From Streptomyces omiyaensis (lineage in GTDB: Bacteria > Actinomycetota > Actinomycetes > Streptomycetales > Streptomycetaceae): a DNA stretch of 64,000 nucleotides. The DNA is taken from NCBI RefSeq assembly GCF_014650895.1, contig NZ_BMVV01000020.1, positions 1-64,000 of the forward strand. The letters run 5' to 3'. The position numbers and the translations under genes are program-made. Below are positions 51,348 through 59,538 of the stretch, one piece after another. Numbering within the stretch: the stretch's first letter is position 1; each line of letters begins with the position of its first letter. A model generated the notes under the pieces. The model saw nothing but the letters and a program-made list of their open reading frames with translations. It was not told the origin of the DNA and searched no databases.

Positions 51348-52901
51348 ATGCCGAGCCTGAAGAAGACGAGCGGACCCCTGGAGGGGCCCGCGGCGCCGGA
51401 CGGAGCGCGCGAGGGCGAGCCCCCGACGGTCGCCCCCACCCGGCGCGACGAGGTGGCCGCCGCGGGCAGCGAACTCATCGGTGGCCGCTACGGGCGCCGC
51501 GCGCTGCCCGGCAGCGGGCCCGTGGGCGGGCAGTTCACCCCGGTGCGGATCATCGCCCTCGTGGCCATCGGCATGTTCGCCCTCGGCATGGTGCAGAAGC
51601 TGCCCTGCTACAACTGGGCCTGGTTCCGCGGCACCACCTCGCAGTACACCCACGCCTGCTACTCGGACATCCCGCACCTGTTCGCGGGGCGCGGTTTCTC
51701 CGAGGGCCTGGTGCCCTACTTCGACCGGCTCGCCGGCGACATACCGTTCCTGGAGTACCCCGTCCTGACGGGGCTCTTCATGGAGGTCGCGGCCTGGATG
51801 ACGCCCGGCGGCGAGCTCCAGGCCCGCGAGCAGGCCTACTGGCTCGTCAACTCGGGCCTGCTGATGGTCTGCGCGGCCGTCCTCGCCGTCTGCGTGGCCC
51901 GCACGCACCGCAGGCGCCCCTGGGACGGCCTCCTCGTCGCCCTGGCGCCCGCCGTGGCCCTCACCGCCACCATCAACTGGGACCTGCTCGCCGTGGCCCT
52001 CACCGCCGCGGCGATCCTCATGTGGGCCCGCTCCCGGCCGCTCGCCGCCGGCATCCTGCTCGGCCTCGCCGTCGCCGCGAAGTTCTACCCGCTGCTGCTC
52101 CTGTGGCCGCTGCTGCTGCTCTGCGTCCGGGCCGGCCGGCTGCGGGCCTTCGGCACCGCGCTGCTCGGCGCGGTGGGCTCCTGGCTCGTGGTGAACCTGC
52201 CGGTGATGCTCCTCGCGCCCGAGGGGTGGAAGCAGTTCTACCTCTTCAGCCGCGACCGGAACGTGGACTTCGGCTCGGTCTGGCTGCTGGTCAGCCAGCG
52301 CGCCGGCCAGACCATCCCGCCCGAGCGCGCCAACCTGTACGCCCTGCTGCTCCTGGCGCTTGCCGCGGGCGGACTCGCCTGGCTGGCCCTCGCGGCACCC
52401 CGCCGGCCGCGGCTGGCCCAGCTGGCGTTCCTGATGGTCGCGGCGTTCGTCCTCACCAACAAGGTCTACTCGCCGCAGTACGTGCTCTGGCTGGTGCCGC
52501 TCGCCGCGCTCGCCCGGCCGCGCTGGCGCGACTTCCTCGTCTGGCAGTCCTGCGAGGTCCTGTACTACCTCGGCATCTGGATGTACCTCGCCTTCACCGG
52601 CAGCGGCAGCAAGCAGGGGCTGCCGCTGGACGGCTACCACTTCGCGATCGTGCTGCACCTGCTGGGCACGCTGTACCTGTGCGCCGTGGTCGTACGGGAC
52701 GTCCTGGCGCCCGAGAAGGACCCGGTCCGGCGCGACGGCTCCGACGACCCCTCGGGCGGCGTCCTGGACACCGCCCCGGACGTCTTCGTCGTGGGCCGGG
52801 CCGCCCATCCGGCCCGGCACGCCGCCCCGGCTCCCGACACGGACGGCCAGGAGCCCCTGGTGACATGGGGAACCCCCGGGGCCGAGGGCTCCCGGGGGTG
52901 A
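51348..52901 (+). CDS. glycosyltransferase family 87-like membrane protein
   Basis: This 517-aa protein has a short cytoplasmic head and about ten or more membrane spans (IIALVAIGMFALGMVQKL, GLLLALAPAVALTATINW region, LAAGILLGLAVAAKFYPLLLLW, and others) with an early outer loop HACYSDIPHLFAGRG holding an acidic pair position as in GT-C enzymes. Such proteins use polyprenyl-phosphate sugars to glycosylate cell-envelope molecules. Starts at 51339 (MSPMPSL) or 51348 are both possible. Placed between PBP and FemX-like genes, suggesting envelope work; acceptor unknown. Confidence 0.8.
   Translation: MPSLKKTSGPLEGPAAPDGAREGEPPTVAPTRRDEVAAAGSELIGGRYGRRALPGSGPVGGQFTPVRIIALVAIGMFALGMVQKLPCYNWAWFRGTTSQYTHACYSDIPHLFAGRGFSEGLVPYFDRLAGDIPFLEYPVLTGLFMEVAAWMTPGGELQAREQAYWLVNSGLLMVCAAVLAVCVARTHRRRPWDGLLVALAPAVALTATINWDLLAVALTAAAILMWARSRPLAAGILLGLAVAAKFYPLLLLWPLLLLCVRAGRLRAFGTALLGAVGSWLVVNLPVMLLAPEGWKQFYLFSRDRNVDFGSVWLLVSQRAGQTIPPERANLYALLLLALAAGGLAWLALAAPRRPRLAQLAFLMVAAFVLTNKVYSPQYVLWLVPLAALARPRWRDFLVWQSCEVLYYLGIWMYLAFTGSGSKQGLPLDGYHFAIVLHLLGTLYLCAVVVRDVLAPEKDPVRRDGSDDPSGGVLDTAPDVFVVGRAAHPARHAAPAPDTDGQEPLVTWGTPGAEGSRG
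52872..52899 (+). terminator. hairpin at the GT87 gene end
   Basis: ACCCCCGGG (52872-52880) pairs with CCCGGGGGT (52891-52899); the stem ends at the stop codon and so lies inside the coding sequence. It may terminate both convergent genes. Confidence 0.55.
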
Positions 52902-52950
52902 TCCGAGGACGGTGACGTACGGCCGCCCCGGGCGGAGCGCCGAGCCGTGC

Positions 52951-53982
52951 TCAGCGCTCCACGAGGCGGTCGTACTGCGTCGTGGTGTGGCGCAGGTGCG
53001 CCACCAGCTCGTCGCCGACCTGGGGCTCCTGCGCGTCGGCCGGCACGAAGAGGATCGAGACCTGCATGTGCGGCGGCTCGGCGAACCAGCGCTGCTTGCC
53101 CGCCCACACGAACGGCGACAGGTTCCGGTTCACCGTGGCAAGACCGGCCCGGGCCACGCCCTTGGCGCGCGGCATCACGCCGTGCATCGCCTTCGGGGCC
53201 TCCAGGCCCACGCCGTGCGAGGTGCCGCCGGCGACGACGACCAGCCAGCCGTCCGAGGCGGCCTTCTGCTGGCGGTAGCCGAAGCGGTCGCCCTTGGCGA
53301 CCCGGGTGACGTCCAGGACCGAGCCGCGGTACTCCGTGGCCTCGTGGTCGCCCAGCCAGAGCCGGGTGCCGATCCGGGCCCGGAAGCGGGTCTGCGGGAA
53401 CTGCTGCTGGAGCCGCGCCTGCTCCTCGGCCCGCAGGTGGCTCACGAACATGGTGTGCAGCGGCAGCCGGGCGGCGCGCAGCCGGTCCATCCAGGCGATG
53501 ACCTCCTCGACGGCGTCCGTGCCGTCCGGGCGGTCGAGCGGCAGGTGCAGGGCGAAGCCCTCCAGGCGCACGTCCTCGATCGCGGCGGCGAGCAGCCCGA
53601 GCTCCTCCTCGCGGACGCCGTGCCGCTTCATCGAGGACATGACCTCGATGACGACCCGGGCGCCGACCAGGGCGTGCACGCCGTCCACCGAGGAGACGGA
53701 GCGGATCACGCGGTCGGGCAGCGGCACCGGCTCCTCGCCGCGCCGGAACGGCGTCAGCACGAGCAGGTCCCCGCCGAACCAGTCCTTGATCTTCGCCGCT
53801 TCGTACGTGGTCCCCACCGCGAGCATGTCGGCGCCGAAGCGGGCCGCCTCCTCGGCGAGCCGCTCGTGCCCGAAGCCGTAGCCGTTGCCCTTGCAGACCG
53901 GGATCAGGCCGGGGAACTGGTCGATCACGGTCTTCTGGTGCGCCCGCCAGCGAGCGGTGTCGACGTAGAGGGAGAGCGCCAT
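52951..53982 (-). CDS. alanine-racemase-like PLP protein
   Basis: This 343-aa protein has an N-terminal alanine-racemase TIM-barrel: LYVDTARWRAHQKTVI and PVCKGNGYGFGHERLAEEAARFGAD, where the Lys of CKGNGYG matches the PLP-binding Lys of the usual KANAYG motif. The C-terminal part (RARIGTRLWLGDHEATEYRG, VAKGDRFGYRQQKA) differs from standard alanine racemases. Annotated starts differ; MALSLYVDTARWR after AAAGGTTCCGG is used. It lies 96 bases downstream of the FemX-like gene, same direction, hinting at an amino acid for peptidoglycan. Substrate not certain. Confidence 0.82.
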   Translation of the reverse strand: MALSLYVDTARWRAHQKTVIDQFPGLIPVCKGNGYGFGHERLAEEAARFGADMLAVGTTYEAAKIKDWFGGDLLVLTPFRRGEEPVPLPDRVIRSVSSVDGVHALVGARVVIEVMSSMKRHGVREEELGLLAAAIEDVRLEGFALHLPLDRPDGTDAVEEVIAWMDRLRAARLPLHTMFVSHLRAEEQARLQQQFPQTRFRARIGTRLWLGDHEATEYRGSVLDVTRVAKGDRFGYRQQKAASDGWLVVVAGGTSHGVGLEAPKAMHGVMPRAKGVARAGLATVNRNLSPFVWAGKQRWFAEPPHMQVSILFVPADAQEPQVGDELVAHLRHTTTQYDRLVER

Positions 53983-54078
53983 GGCCGGCCCGGAACCTTT
54001 CTGATGGCTGCGGTGGGGAGTCGGAGATGTGTACGAAACCCACGGGACTACGAGGGTACGCAAGCCCCGCGGGGAGCG

Positions 54079-55197
54079 TCAGCGGCGCGACATGTAGATG
54101 TCCAGCGCCTTGTGCAGGAGCTTGTTCAGCGGGAAGTCCCACTCGCCGACGTACTCCACGGCCTCGCCGCCGGTGCCGACCTTGAACTGGATCAGACCGA
54201 AGAGGTGGTCGGTCTCGTCGAGGGAGTCCGAGATGCCGCGCAGGTCGTAGACGGTGGCGCCCATCGCGTACGCGTCGCGGAGCATCCGCCACTGCATGGC
54301 GTTGGACGGGCGGACCTCGCGGCCGATGTTGTCGGAGGCGCCGTACGAGTACCAGACGTGCCCGCCGACGACGAGCATGGTCGCCGCGGAGAGGTTCACG
54401 CCGTTGTGGCGGGCGAAGTAGAGGCGCATCCGGTTGGGGTCCTCGCTGTTGAGGACGGACCACATGCGCTGGAAGTACGAGAGCGGGCGCGGCCGGAACT
54501 TGTCGCGGACCGCGGTGATCTCGTACAGGCGCTGCCACTCGGCGAGGTCCTCGTAGCCGCCCTGGACGACCTCGACGCCGGCCTTCTCGGCCTTCTTGAT
54601 GTTGCGGCGCCACAGCTGGTTGAAGCCCTTGAGGACGTCGTCCAGGGAGCGGTTGGCCAGCGGGACCTGGAAGACGTAGCGGGGCTGCACGTCGCCGAAG
54701 CCGGCGCCGCCGTCCTCGGCCTGCTGCCAGCCCATCCGGCGCAGCCGGTCGGCGACCTCGAAGGCCTGCGGCACGACCTCGGTGGCCTGGACGTCCTTGA
54801 GGCGCTTGACGTCCGGGTCCTGGATGCCGGACTTGATCGCGGCCGCGTCCCAGCGGCGGATGACGACCGGCGGGCCCATCTTCACGGAGAAGGCGCCCTG
54901 CTGCTTGAGGTGGGCCAGCATCGGCTGGAGCCACTCGTCGAGGTTGGGGGCGTGCCAGTTGATGACCGGGCCCTCGGGGAGGTAGGCCAGGTAGCGCTTG
55001 AGCTTCGGGAGCTGCCGGTAGAGCACCAGGCCGACGCCGACGAGCTCGCCGTTCTTGTCGAACCAGCCGAGGTTCTCCGAGCGCCATTCGGTCTTCACGT
55101 CCGCCCACGCCGGGACCTGGCAGTGGCTCGCGCCGGGCAGGGTCTGGATGTACGCCAGATGCTGCTCTCGGCTGATGGTCCTCAGGGTCAGGCTCAT
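54079..55197 (-). CDS. FemX-like peptidoglycan bridge amino acid transferase
   Basis: This 372-aa Fem family enzyme uses aminoacyl-tRNA to add an amino acid to lipid II; in Streptomyces FemX adds glycine, which also matters for vancomycin resistance. Two GNAT-like halves are seen: GVGLVLYRQLPKLKRYLAYLPEGPVINW, then WRRNIKKAEKAGVEVVQGG, and SAATMLVVGGHVWYSYGASDNIGREVRPSNAMQW. The start MSLTLRTISREQHLAYI is the family start. It precedes the alanine-racemase-like gene. Confidence 0.93.
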   Translation of the reverse strand: MSLTLRTISREQHLAYIQTLPGASHCQVPAWADVKTEWRSENLGWFDKNGELVGVGLVLYRQLPKLKRYLAYLPEGPVINWHAPNLDEWLQPMLAHLKQQGAFSVKMGPPVVIRRWDAAAIKSGIQDPDVKRLKDVQATEVVPQAFEVADRLRRMGWQQAEDGGAGFGDVQPRYVFQVPLANRSLDDVLKGFNQLWRRNIKKAEKAGVEVVQGGYEDLAEWQRLYEITAVRDKFRPRPLSYFQRMWSVLNSEDPNRMRLYFARHNGVNLSAATMLVVGGHVWYSYGASDNIGREVRPSNAMQWRMLRDAYAMGATVYDLRGISDSLDETDHLFGLIQFKVGTGGEAVEYVGEWDFPLNKLLHKALDIYMSRR

Positions 55198-55319
55198 GCG
55201 GGGCGCTCCTCGGCAGGTGTGTCCCCATCGGTCAGGGGCTCCGGCTCTCGCGCCGAAGCCTACTGTGACCGGGGAGCGCCCCGGAGGGCCGCGTGGGCCC
55301 TGACGTGCCCGGCGTCGGC

Positions 55320-55628
55320 TCAGACGCCGCCGAAGAGCCCTCCGTGGGCCATGCCGAGGTAGAAGCCGACGGCGGAGGCGCCGAGGCCGATGATCAGGAA
55401 GAAGCGTTCGCGGGTGGTGACGGAGATGAACTGGCCGTAGGCCCCGGTCAGGATGCCGATCAGGCCCGACCACGAGCTGAGCAGGTGCAGGCTGTGGAAC
55501 TGCGCGGTCACGAAGGACAGGACGCCGAGCACCAGGGTCACCGCGAGCAGGGTGTCCTGGAGCGGGTGCGGCTTGCCGTCCGTGGCGAAGAGGGAGTGGC
55601 CGGGGTCGGGTCGCATTGCCTGTGCCAT
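55320..55628 (-). CDS. small three-span membrane protein
   Basis: This 102-aa protein has three hydrophobic segments (TLLAVTLVLGVLSFVTAQF; SSWSGLIGILTGAYGQFI; FFLIIGLGASAVGFYLGMA) after a polar start. GAGGTGC lies before the ATG. It is conserved at this location in Streptomyces, but no function is known. It lies upstream of the FemX-like gene with about 120 bases between. Confidence 0.8.
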   Translation of the reverse strand: MAQAMRPDPGHSLFATDGKPHPLQDTLLAVTLVLGVLSFVTAQFHSLHLLSSWSGLIGILTGAYGQFISVTTRERFFLIIGLGASAVGFYLGMAHGGLFGGV

Positions 55629-55912
55629 GGGGCACCTCCTGGCGTTCCGAGCGGAGGGCGGCGCATCCTAGCGCCGCCGACGTCCGATGTGTACAGATTG
55701 CGTCCCCTCCCCACCGGATTTCAACCGCAAGGCGATGTGCGGGTACTCTGTACGGTCTGCGCCGGTGTCTGCCCTGGTCCTGCCAGGATCCATCGACACG
55801 TCCCGCTCGTCGGGGCCCGTTGTCAGTGGTCGCCGATACCGTCGCTCACGCATCACGACCCTCCTGCCACGGAACGACCGTGGCCGCTGAGTCCAAAGGA
55901 GGTGGGTTCCAC

Positions 55913-56203
55913 ATGCGTCACTACGAGGTGATGGTCATCCTCGACCCCGATCTCGAGGAGCGCGCTGTCTCCCCGCTGATCGAGAACTTCCTCTCCGTCG
56001 TCCGTGAGGGCAACGGAAAGGTCGAGAAGGTCGACACCTGGGGCCGTCGTCGTCTCGCCTACGAGATCAAGAAGAAGCCCGAGGGCATCTACTCGGTCAT
56101 CGACCTGCAGGCCGAGCCTGCGGTCGTCAAGGAGCTCGACCGCCAGATGAACCTGAACGAGTCGGTCCTCCGGACCAAGGTCCTCCGTCCCGAGACCCAC
56201 TGA
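55913..56203 (+). CDS. rpsF: 30S ribosomal protein S6
   Basis: This 96-aa protein reads MRHYEVMVILDPDLEERAV and has WGRRRLAYEIKKKPEGIYSVIDL, the S6 core. A strong AAAGGAGGTGGG lies before the ATG, so the longer upstream frame is rejected. It heads the rpsF-ssb-rpsR-rplI operon; the 280 bases before it hold the promoter, where TACTCT at about 55743 is a possible -10. Confidence 0.98.
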   Translation: MRHYEVMVILDPDLEERAVSPLIENFLSVVREGNGKVEKVDTWGRRRLAYEIKKKPEGIYSVIDLQAEPAVVKELDRQMNLNESVLRTKVLRPETH

Positions 56204-56272
56204 GCTTCCGCTCAGAGGTAATCGGGACCGAGTAGCAGCAAGCAGCCAGAAGCAACGCCGAGAGGTTCACCC

Positions 56273-56869
56273 ATGGCAGGCGAGACCGTCATCACGGTCG
56301 TCGGCAATCTCGTCGACGACCCCGAGCTGCGCTTCACCCCGTCCGGTGCGGCGGTCGCTAAGTTCCGCGTCGCGTCCACTCCCCGCACCTTCGACCGGCA
56401 GACCAACGAGTGGAAGGACGGCGAGAGCCTGTTCCTGACCTGCTCGGTCTGGCGTCAGGCGGCGGAGAACGTCGCCGAGTCCCTCCAGCGCGGCATGCGT
56501 GTCGTCGTGCAGGGCCGGCTGAAGCAGCGGTCCTACGAGGACAACCAGGGCGTCAAGCGCACGGTCTTCGAGCTGGACGTCGAAGAAGTCGGTCCCAGCC
56601 TGCGCAACGCCACGGCCAAGGTCACCAAGACCACCGGTCGCGGCGGTCAGGGTGGCGGCGGCGGCTTCGGCGGCGGCGGCCAGCAGCAGGGCGGCGGCGG
56701 CTGGGGTGGAAACTCCGGCGGCGGCGGCCAGCAGCAGGGTGGCGGCGGTGCTCCCGCCGACGACCCGTGGGCCACCGGCGGCTCGTCCTCCGGCGGCCAG
56801 CAGCAGGGCGGCGGAGGCGGCTGGGGTGGAAACTCCGGCGGCGGCTACTCGGACGAGCCCCCCTTCTAG
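56273..56869 (+). CDS. ssb: single-stranded DNA-binding protein
   Basis: This 198-aa protein coats single-stranded DNA during replication and repair. Residues 1-110 form the OB fold (ETVITVVGNLVDDPELRFTP; WRQAAENVAESLQRGMRVVV). A Gly/Gln-rich linker (about 125-190) contains repeated GGGQQQGGGGWGGNSGG modules. The C-terminus is DEPPF, the usual acidic tip that binds partner proteins. It sits in the ribosomal operon as in most bacteria. Confidence 0.98.
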   Translation: MAGETVITVVGNLVDDPELRFTPSGAAVAKFRVASTPRTFDRQTNEWKDGESLFLTCSVWRQAAENVAESLQRGMRVVVQGRLKQRSYEDNQGVKRTVFELDVEEVGPSLRNATAKVTKTTGRGGQGGGGGFGGGGQQQGGGGWGGNSGGGGQQQGGGGAPADDPWATGGSSSGGQQQGGGGGWGGNSGGGYSDEPPF

Positions 56870-56948
56870 GGATCCCCTTCCGGTCTTCCGGGAGAGGCCC
56901 CGGGGACGGCTCGTACCCCACACTTCTTGATCACACAGGAGAAACACC

Positions 56949-57185
56949 ATGGCGAAGCCGCCTGTGCGCAAGCCTAAGAAGAAGGTCTGCGCGTTCTGCA
57001 AGGACAAGACCGCGTACGTGGACTACAAGGACACGAACATGCTGCGGAAGTTCATTTCCGACCGCGGCAAGATCCGTGCCCGCCGCGTGACCGGCAACTG
57101 CACGCAGCACCAGCGTGACGTCGCCACGGCCGTCAAGAACAGCCGTGAGATGGCGCTGCTGCCCTACACGTCCACCGCGCGATAA
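56949..57185 (+). CDS. rpsR: 30S ribosomal protein S18, zinc-binding form
   Basis: This 78-aa protein has KKVCAFCKDKTAYVDYKD, MLRKFISDRGKIRARRVTG and NCTQHQRDVATAVK. The CxxC and the later Cys (plus His) make it the C+ zinc-binding type; Streptomyces also encode a zinc-free paralogue elsewhere used under zinc shortage. It follows ssb by 79 bases. Confidence 0.97.
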   Translation: MAKPPVRKPKKKVCAFCKDKTAYVDYKDTNMLRKFISDRGKIRARRVTGNCTQHQRDVATAVKNSREMALLPYTSTAR

Positions 57186-57203
57186 GGGAAGGGTGACCGA
57201 AAA

Positions 57204-57650
57204 ATGAAGATCATCCTCACCCAGGAAGTCTCCGGCCTCGGTGCGGCCGGCGACGTCGTCGAGGTCAAGGACGGCTACGCTCGCAACTACCTGGTTCCGC
57301 GTGGCTTCGCGCTCCGCTGGACCAAGGGTGGCGAGAAGGACGTGGCGCAGATCCGCCGCGCCCGCAAGATCCACGAGATCGCGACCATCGAGCAGGCCAA
57401 CGAGGTCAAGGCCAAGCTCGAGGGCACGAAGGTCCGTCTGGCCGTTCGCTCCGGCGACGCCGGCCGTCTCTTCGGCTCCGTGACCCCGGCCGACGTCGCC
57501 TCGGCGATCAAGTCCGCCGGTGGCCCCGAGGTCGACAAGCGTCGCGTCGAGCTCGGCTCGCCGATCAAGACCCTGGGCTCGCACCAGGTTCTCGTGCGTC
57601 TGCACCCCGAGGTTGCCGCGAAGCTCGGCATCGAGGTCGTTGCCGCGTAA
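57204..57650 (+). CDS. rplI: 50S ribosomal protein L9
   Basis: This 148-aa protein has the L9 signature MKIILTQEVSGLGAAGDVVE and GYARNYLVPRGFAL, a central helix and a C-terminal domain (GRLFGSVTPADVASAIKSAG). It ends the rpsF operon and is followed by a strong terminator. Confidence 0.98.
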   Translation: MKIILTQEVSGLGAAGDVVEVKDGYARNYLVPRGFALRWTKGGEKDVAQIRRARKIHEIATIEQANEVKAKLEGTKVRLAVRSGDAGRLFGSVTPADVASAIKSAGGPEVDKRRVELGSPIKTLGSHQVLVRLHPEVAAKLGIEVVAA

Positions 57651-57684
57651 CGCTGCGCTCAGCAGTCTGCGCTCTTGTGCAGAA

Positions 57685-57720
57685 GGAAGGGCCGCACTCC
57701 GTGAGGAGTGCGGCCCTTCC
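57685..57720 (+). terminator. terminator after rplI
   Basis: GGAAGGGCCGCACTCC (57685-57700) pairs perfectly with 57705-57720 around GTGA, a 16-bp stem. parS site 9 follows after three bases. Confidence 0.9.
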
Positions 57721-57723
57721 GCT

Positions 57724-57737
57724 GTTTCACGTGAAAC
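57724..57737. other. parS: parS site 9
   Basis: GTTTCACGTGAAAC, three bases after the rplI terminator. Confidence 0.95.
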
Positions 57738-57750
57738 AGGCCTTCGCCGC

Positions 57751-57764
57751 GTTTCATGTGAAAC
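57751..57764. other. parS: variant parS site 10
   Basis: GTTTCATGTGAAAC differs from the consensus by one base in the central hexamer, which breaks perfect symmetry. It is 27 bases from site 9. Confidence 0.75.
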
Positions 57765-57776
57765 GGGGCGGTGCGG

Positions 57777-59114
57777 TCAGCGCGTGGCGCCCGTGACGAT
57801 CCAGCGGCCGGAACGCATCCGGAACCAGAGGGTGCCCATCCGGACGGTCATCATCAGCGTCATCGCCCCCCAGAGTGCGGTCAGGCCGCCGCCGAGAACC
57901 GGCACGAGCAGGGCGGCGGGGGCGAAGACCGCCAGGGTGAGCAGCATCGCCCAGGCGAGGTAGGGGCCGTCCCCCGCGCCCATGAGCACCCCGTCGAGGA
58001 CGAAGACGACCCCGGAGACCGGCTGGGAGAGGGCCACGACGAGGAGGGCGGGGAGGAGCGTGGACCGGACGTAGGGGTCGCCGGTGAAGAGCGGGATGAA
58101 GGCCGGGCGGGCCACGATCAGGAGCAGTCCGAGAACCACTCCGGAAACCACCCCCCACTGGACCATGCGACGACAGACCTGGCGGGCTCCCTCGGCGTCG
58201 TCGGCACCCAGGTAGCGGCCGATGATGGCCTGGCCCGCGATGGCGATGGCGTCCAGGGCGAAGGCCATCAGGCTCCACAGGGAGAGGATGATCTGGTGGG
58301 CGGCGACCTCGGTGTCGCCCATGCGGGCCGCGACGGCGGTGGCGATCATCAGGACGGCCCGCAGCGAGAGGGTACGGACCAGGAGCGGGACGCCGGCCTG
58401 GGCGGAGGCCCGGATGCCGGGGGCGTCGGGACGGAGGGAGGCGCCGTGGCGGCGCGCGCCCCGGACGACCACGACGAGGTACGCGGCGGCCATGCCGCAC
58501 TGGGCGATGACCGTGCCCCAGGCGGAGCCCGCGATGCCGAGACCGGCTCCGTAGACCAGTCCGACGTTGAGGACGCCGTTGACGGCGAAGCCGCCGATGG
58601 CCACGTAGAGCGGGGTCCGGGTGTCCTGGAGGCCGCGCAGGACGCCGGTGGCCGCCAGGACGATCAGCATCGCGGGGATGCCCAGGATCGAGACCCGCAG
58701 GTACGTGGTGGCGTGCGGGGCGGCGGTCTCGGAGGCGCCGAAGAGCTGGACCAGCCAGGGAGCGGTGGGCAGGGTGACCGCGACGACGGCGAGGCCGAGG
58801 AGGAGGGCCAGCCAGATGCCGTCGATGCCCTGCCGGAGGGCGGCGGGCAGATCTCCGGCGCCGACCCGCCGGGCGACGGCGGCCGTGGTGGCGTAGGCGA
58901 GGAAGACGAAGACGCTGACGGCGGTGGAGAGCAGGGCGCCGGCGATGGCGAGGCCTGCGAGCTGAGGTGTGCCGAGGTGCCCCACGATGGCGCTGTCCAC
59001 CATCAGGAAGAGCGGTTCGGCGACGAGTGCGCCGAAGGCGGGCAGGGCGAGCGAGAGGATCTCGCGGTCGTGCCGGCGCAGCGCGGCCTTGGTGCTCGTG
59101 GGGGCCTGGGTCAT
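57777..59114 (-). CDS. MATE family efflux transporter
   Basis: This 445-aa protein has 12 membrane spans and MATE/DinF features: EILSLALPAFGALVAEPLFLMVDSAIVGHLG at the start and LDAIAIAGQAIIGRYLGADD in the second half. It exports drugs or metabolites using an ion gradient; the substrate is unknown. It is convergent with rplI and divergent from dnaB. Confidence 0.93.
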   Translation of the reverse strand: MTQAPTSTKAALRRHDREILSLALPAFGALVAEPLFLMVDSAIVGHLGTPQLAGLAIAGALLSTAVSVFVFLAYATTAAVARRVGAGDLPAALRQGIDGIWLALLLGLAVVAVTLPTAPWLVQLFGASETAAPHATTYLRVSILGIPAMLIVLAATGVLRGLQDTRTPLYVAIGGFAVNGVLNVGLVYGAGLGIAGSAWGTVIAQCGMAAAYLVVVVRGARRHGASLRPDAPGIRASAQAGVPLLVRTLSLRAVLMIATAVAARMGDTEVAAHQIILSLWSLMAFALDAIAIAGQAIIGRYLGADDAEGARQVCRRMVQWGVVSGVVLGLLLIVARPAFIPLFTGDPYVRSTLLPALLVVALSQPVSGVVFVLDGVLMGAGDGPYLAWAMLLTLAVFAPAALLVPVLGGGLTALWGAMTLMMTVRMGTLWFRMRSGRWIVTGATR

Positions 59115-59538
59115 GCAGTCAATCTAATCGTCCACAGGTAAGCGATGCAATGCACTTGTGATCCTTACTTTTGAGGGGAGCGGGACTTCGGGTGTGGGCT
59201 GTTTGTTCTGATCGTGTCTCAGGTGGAAAAGTTTTTCTCCCCCACAGCCGGTGGATGGAAAAACAGCAGGTCAGGGCTGTGGAAGGTGGGGGGCTATGAG
59301 TTTGTCCACATGGCTGTCCCCCGGTCCGTGCACAGGATCCGGTGGCTTATCCACAGCATCTGGGCCTTCACCCACAGGACCTGTGGATAACCGGATTGGC
59401 TGACGCCCCTCGCGGGCCTACCGTGGACCGGCGCCCGACGCGCCAGAAGCGGACGCAAAGCCACTCTTTGAACGAGGCCGTGGCATAAGAAGGAGTGGCG
59501 CGGCGAGGTCCGCTGAGCGGACGGGAAGAGGTGGCCTG
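59115..59538. promoter_or_regulatory. dnaB upstream region with DnaA-box cluster
   Basis: These 424 bases hold no gene. DnaA-box sequences are TCGTCCACA (59128-59136), TTGTCCACA (59302-59310), TTATCCACA (59347-59355) and TGTGGATAA (59382-59390); the last three are consensus. GTTTTTC (59231-59237) and GAAAAAC (59258-59264) form a weak AT-rich dyad. The region should contain the promoters of dnaB and of the MATE gene. Confidence 0.7.
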
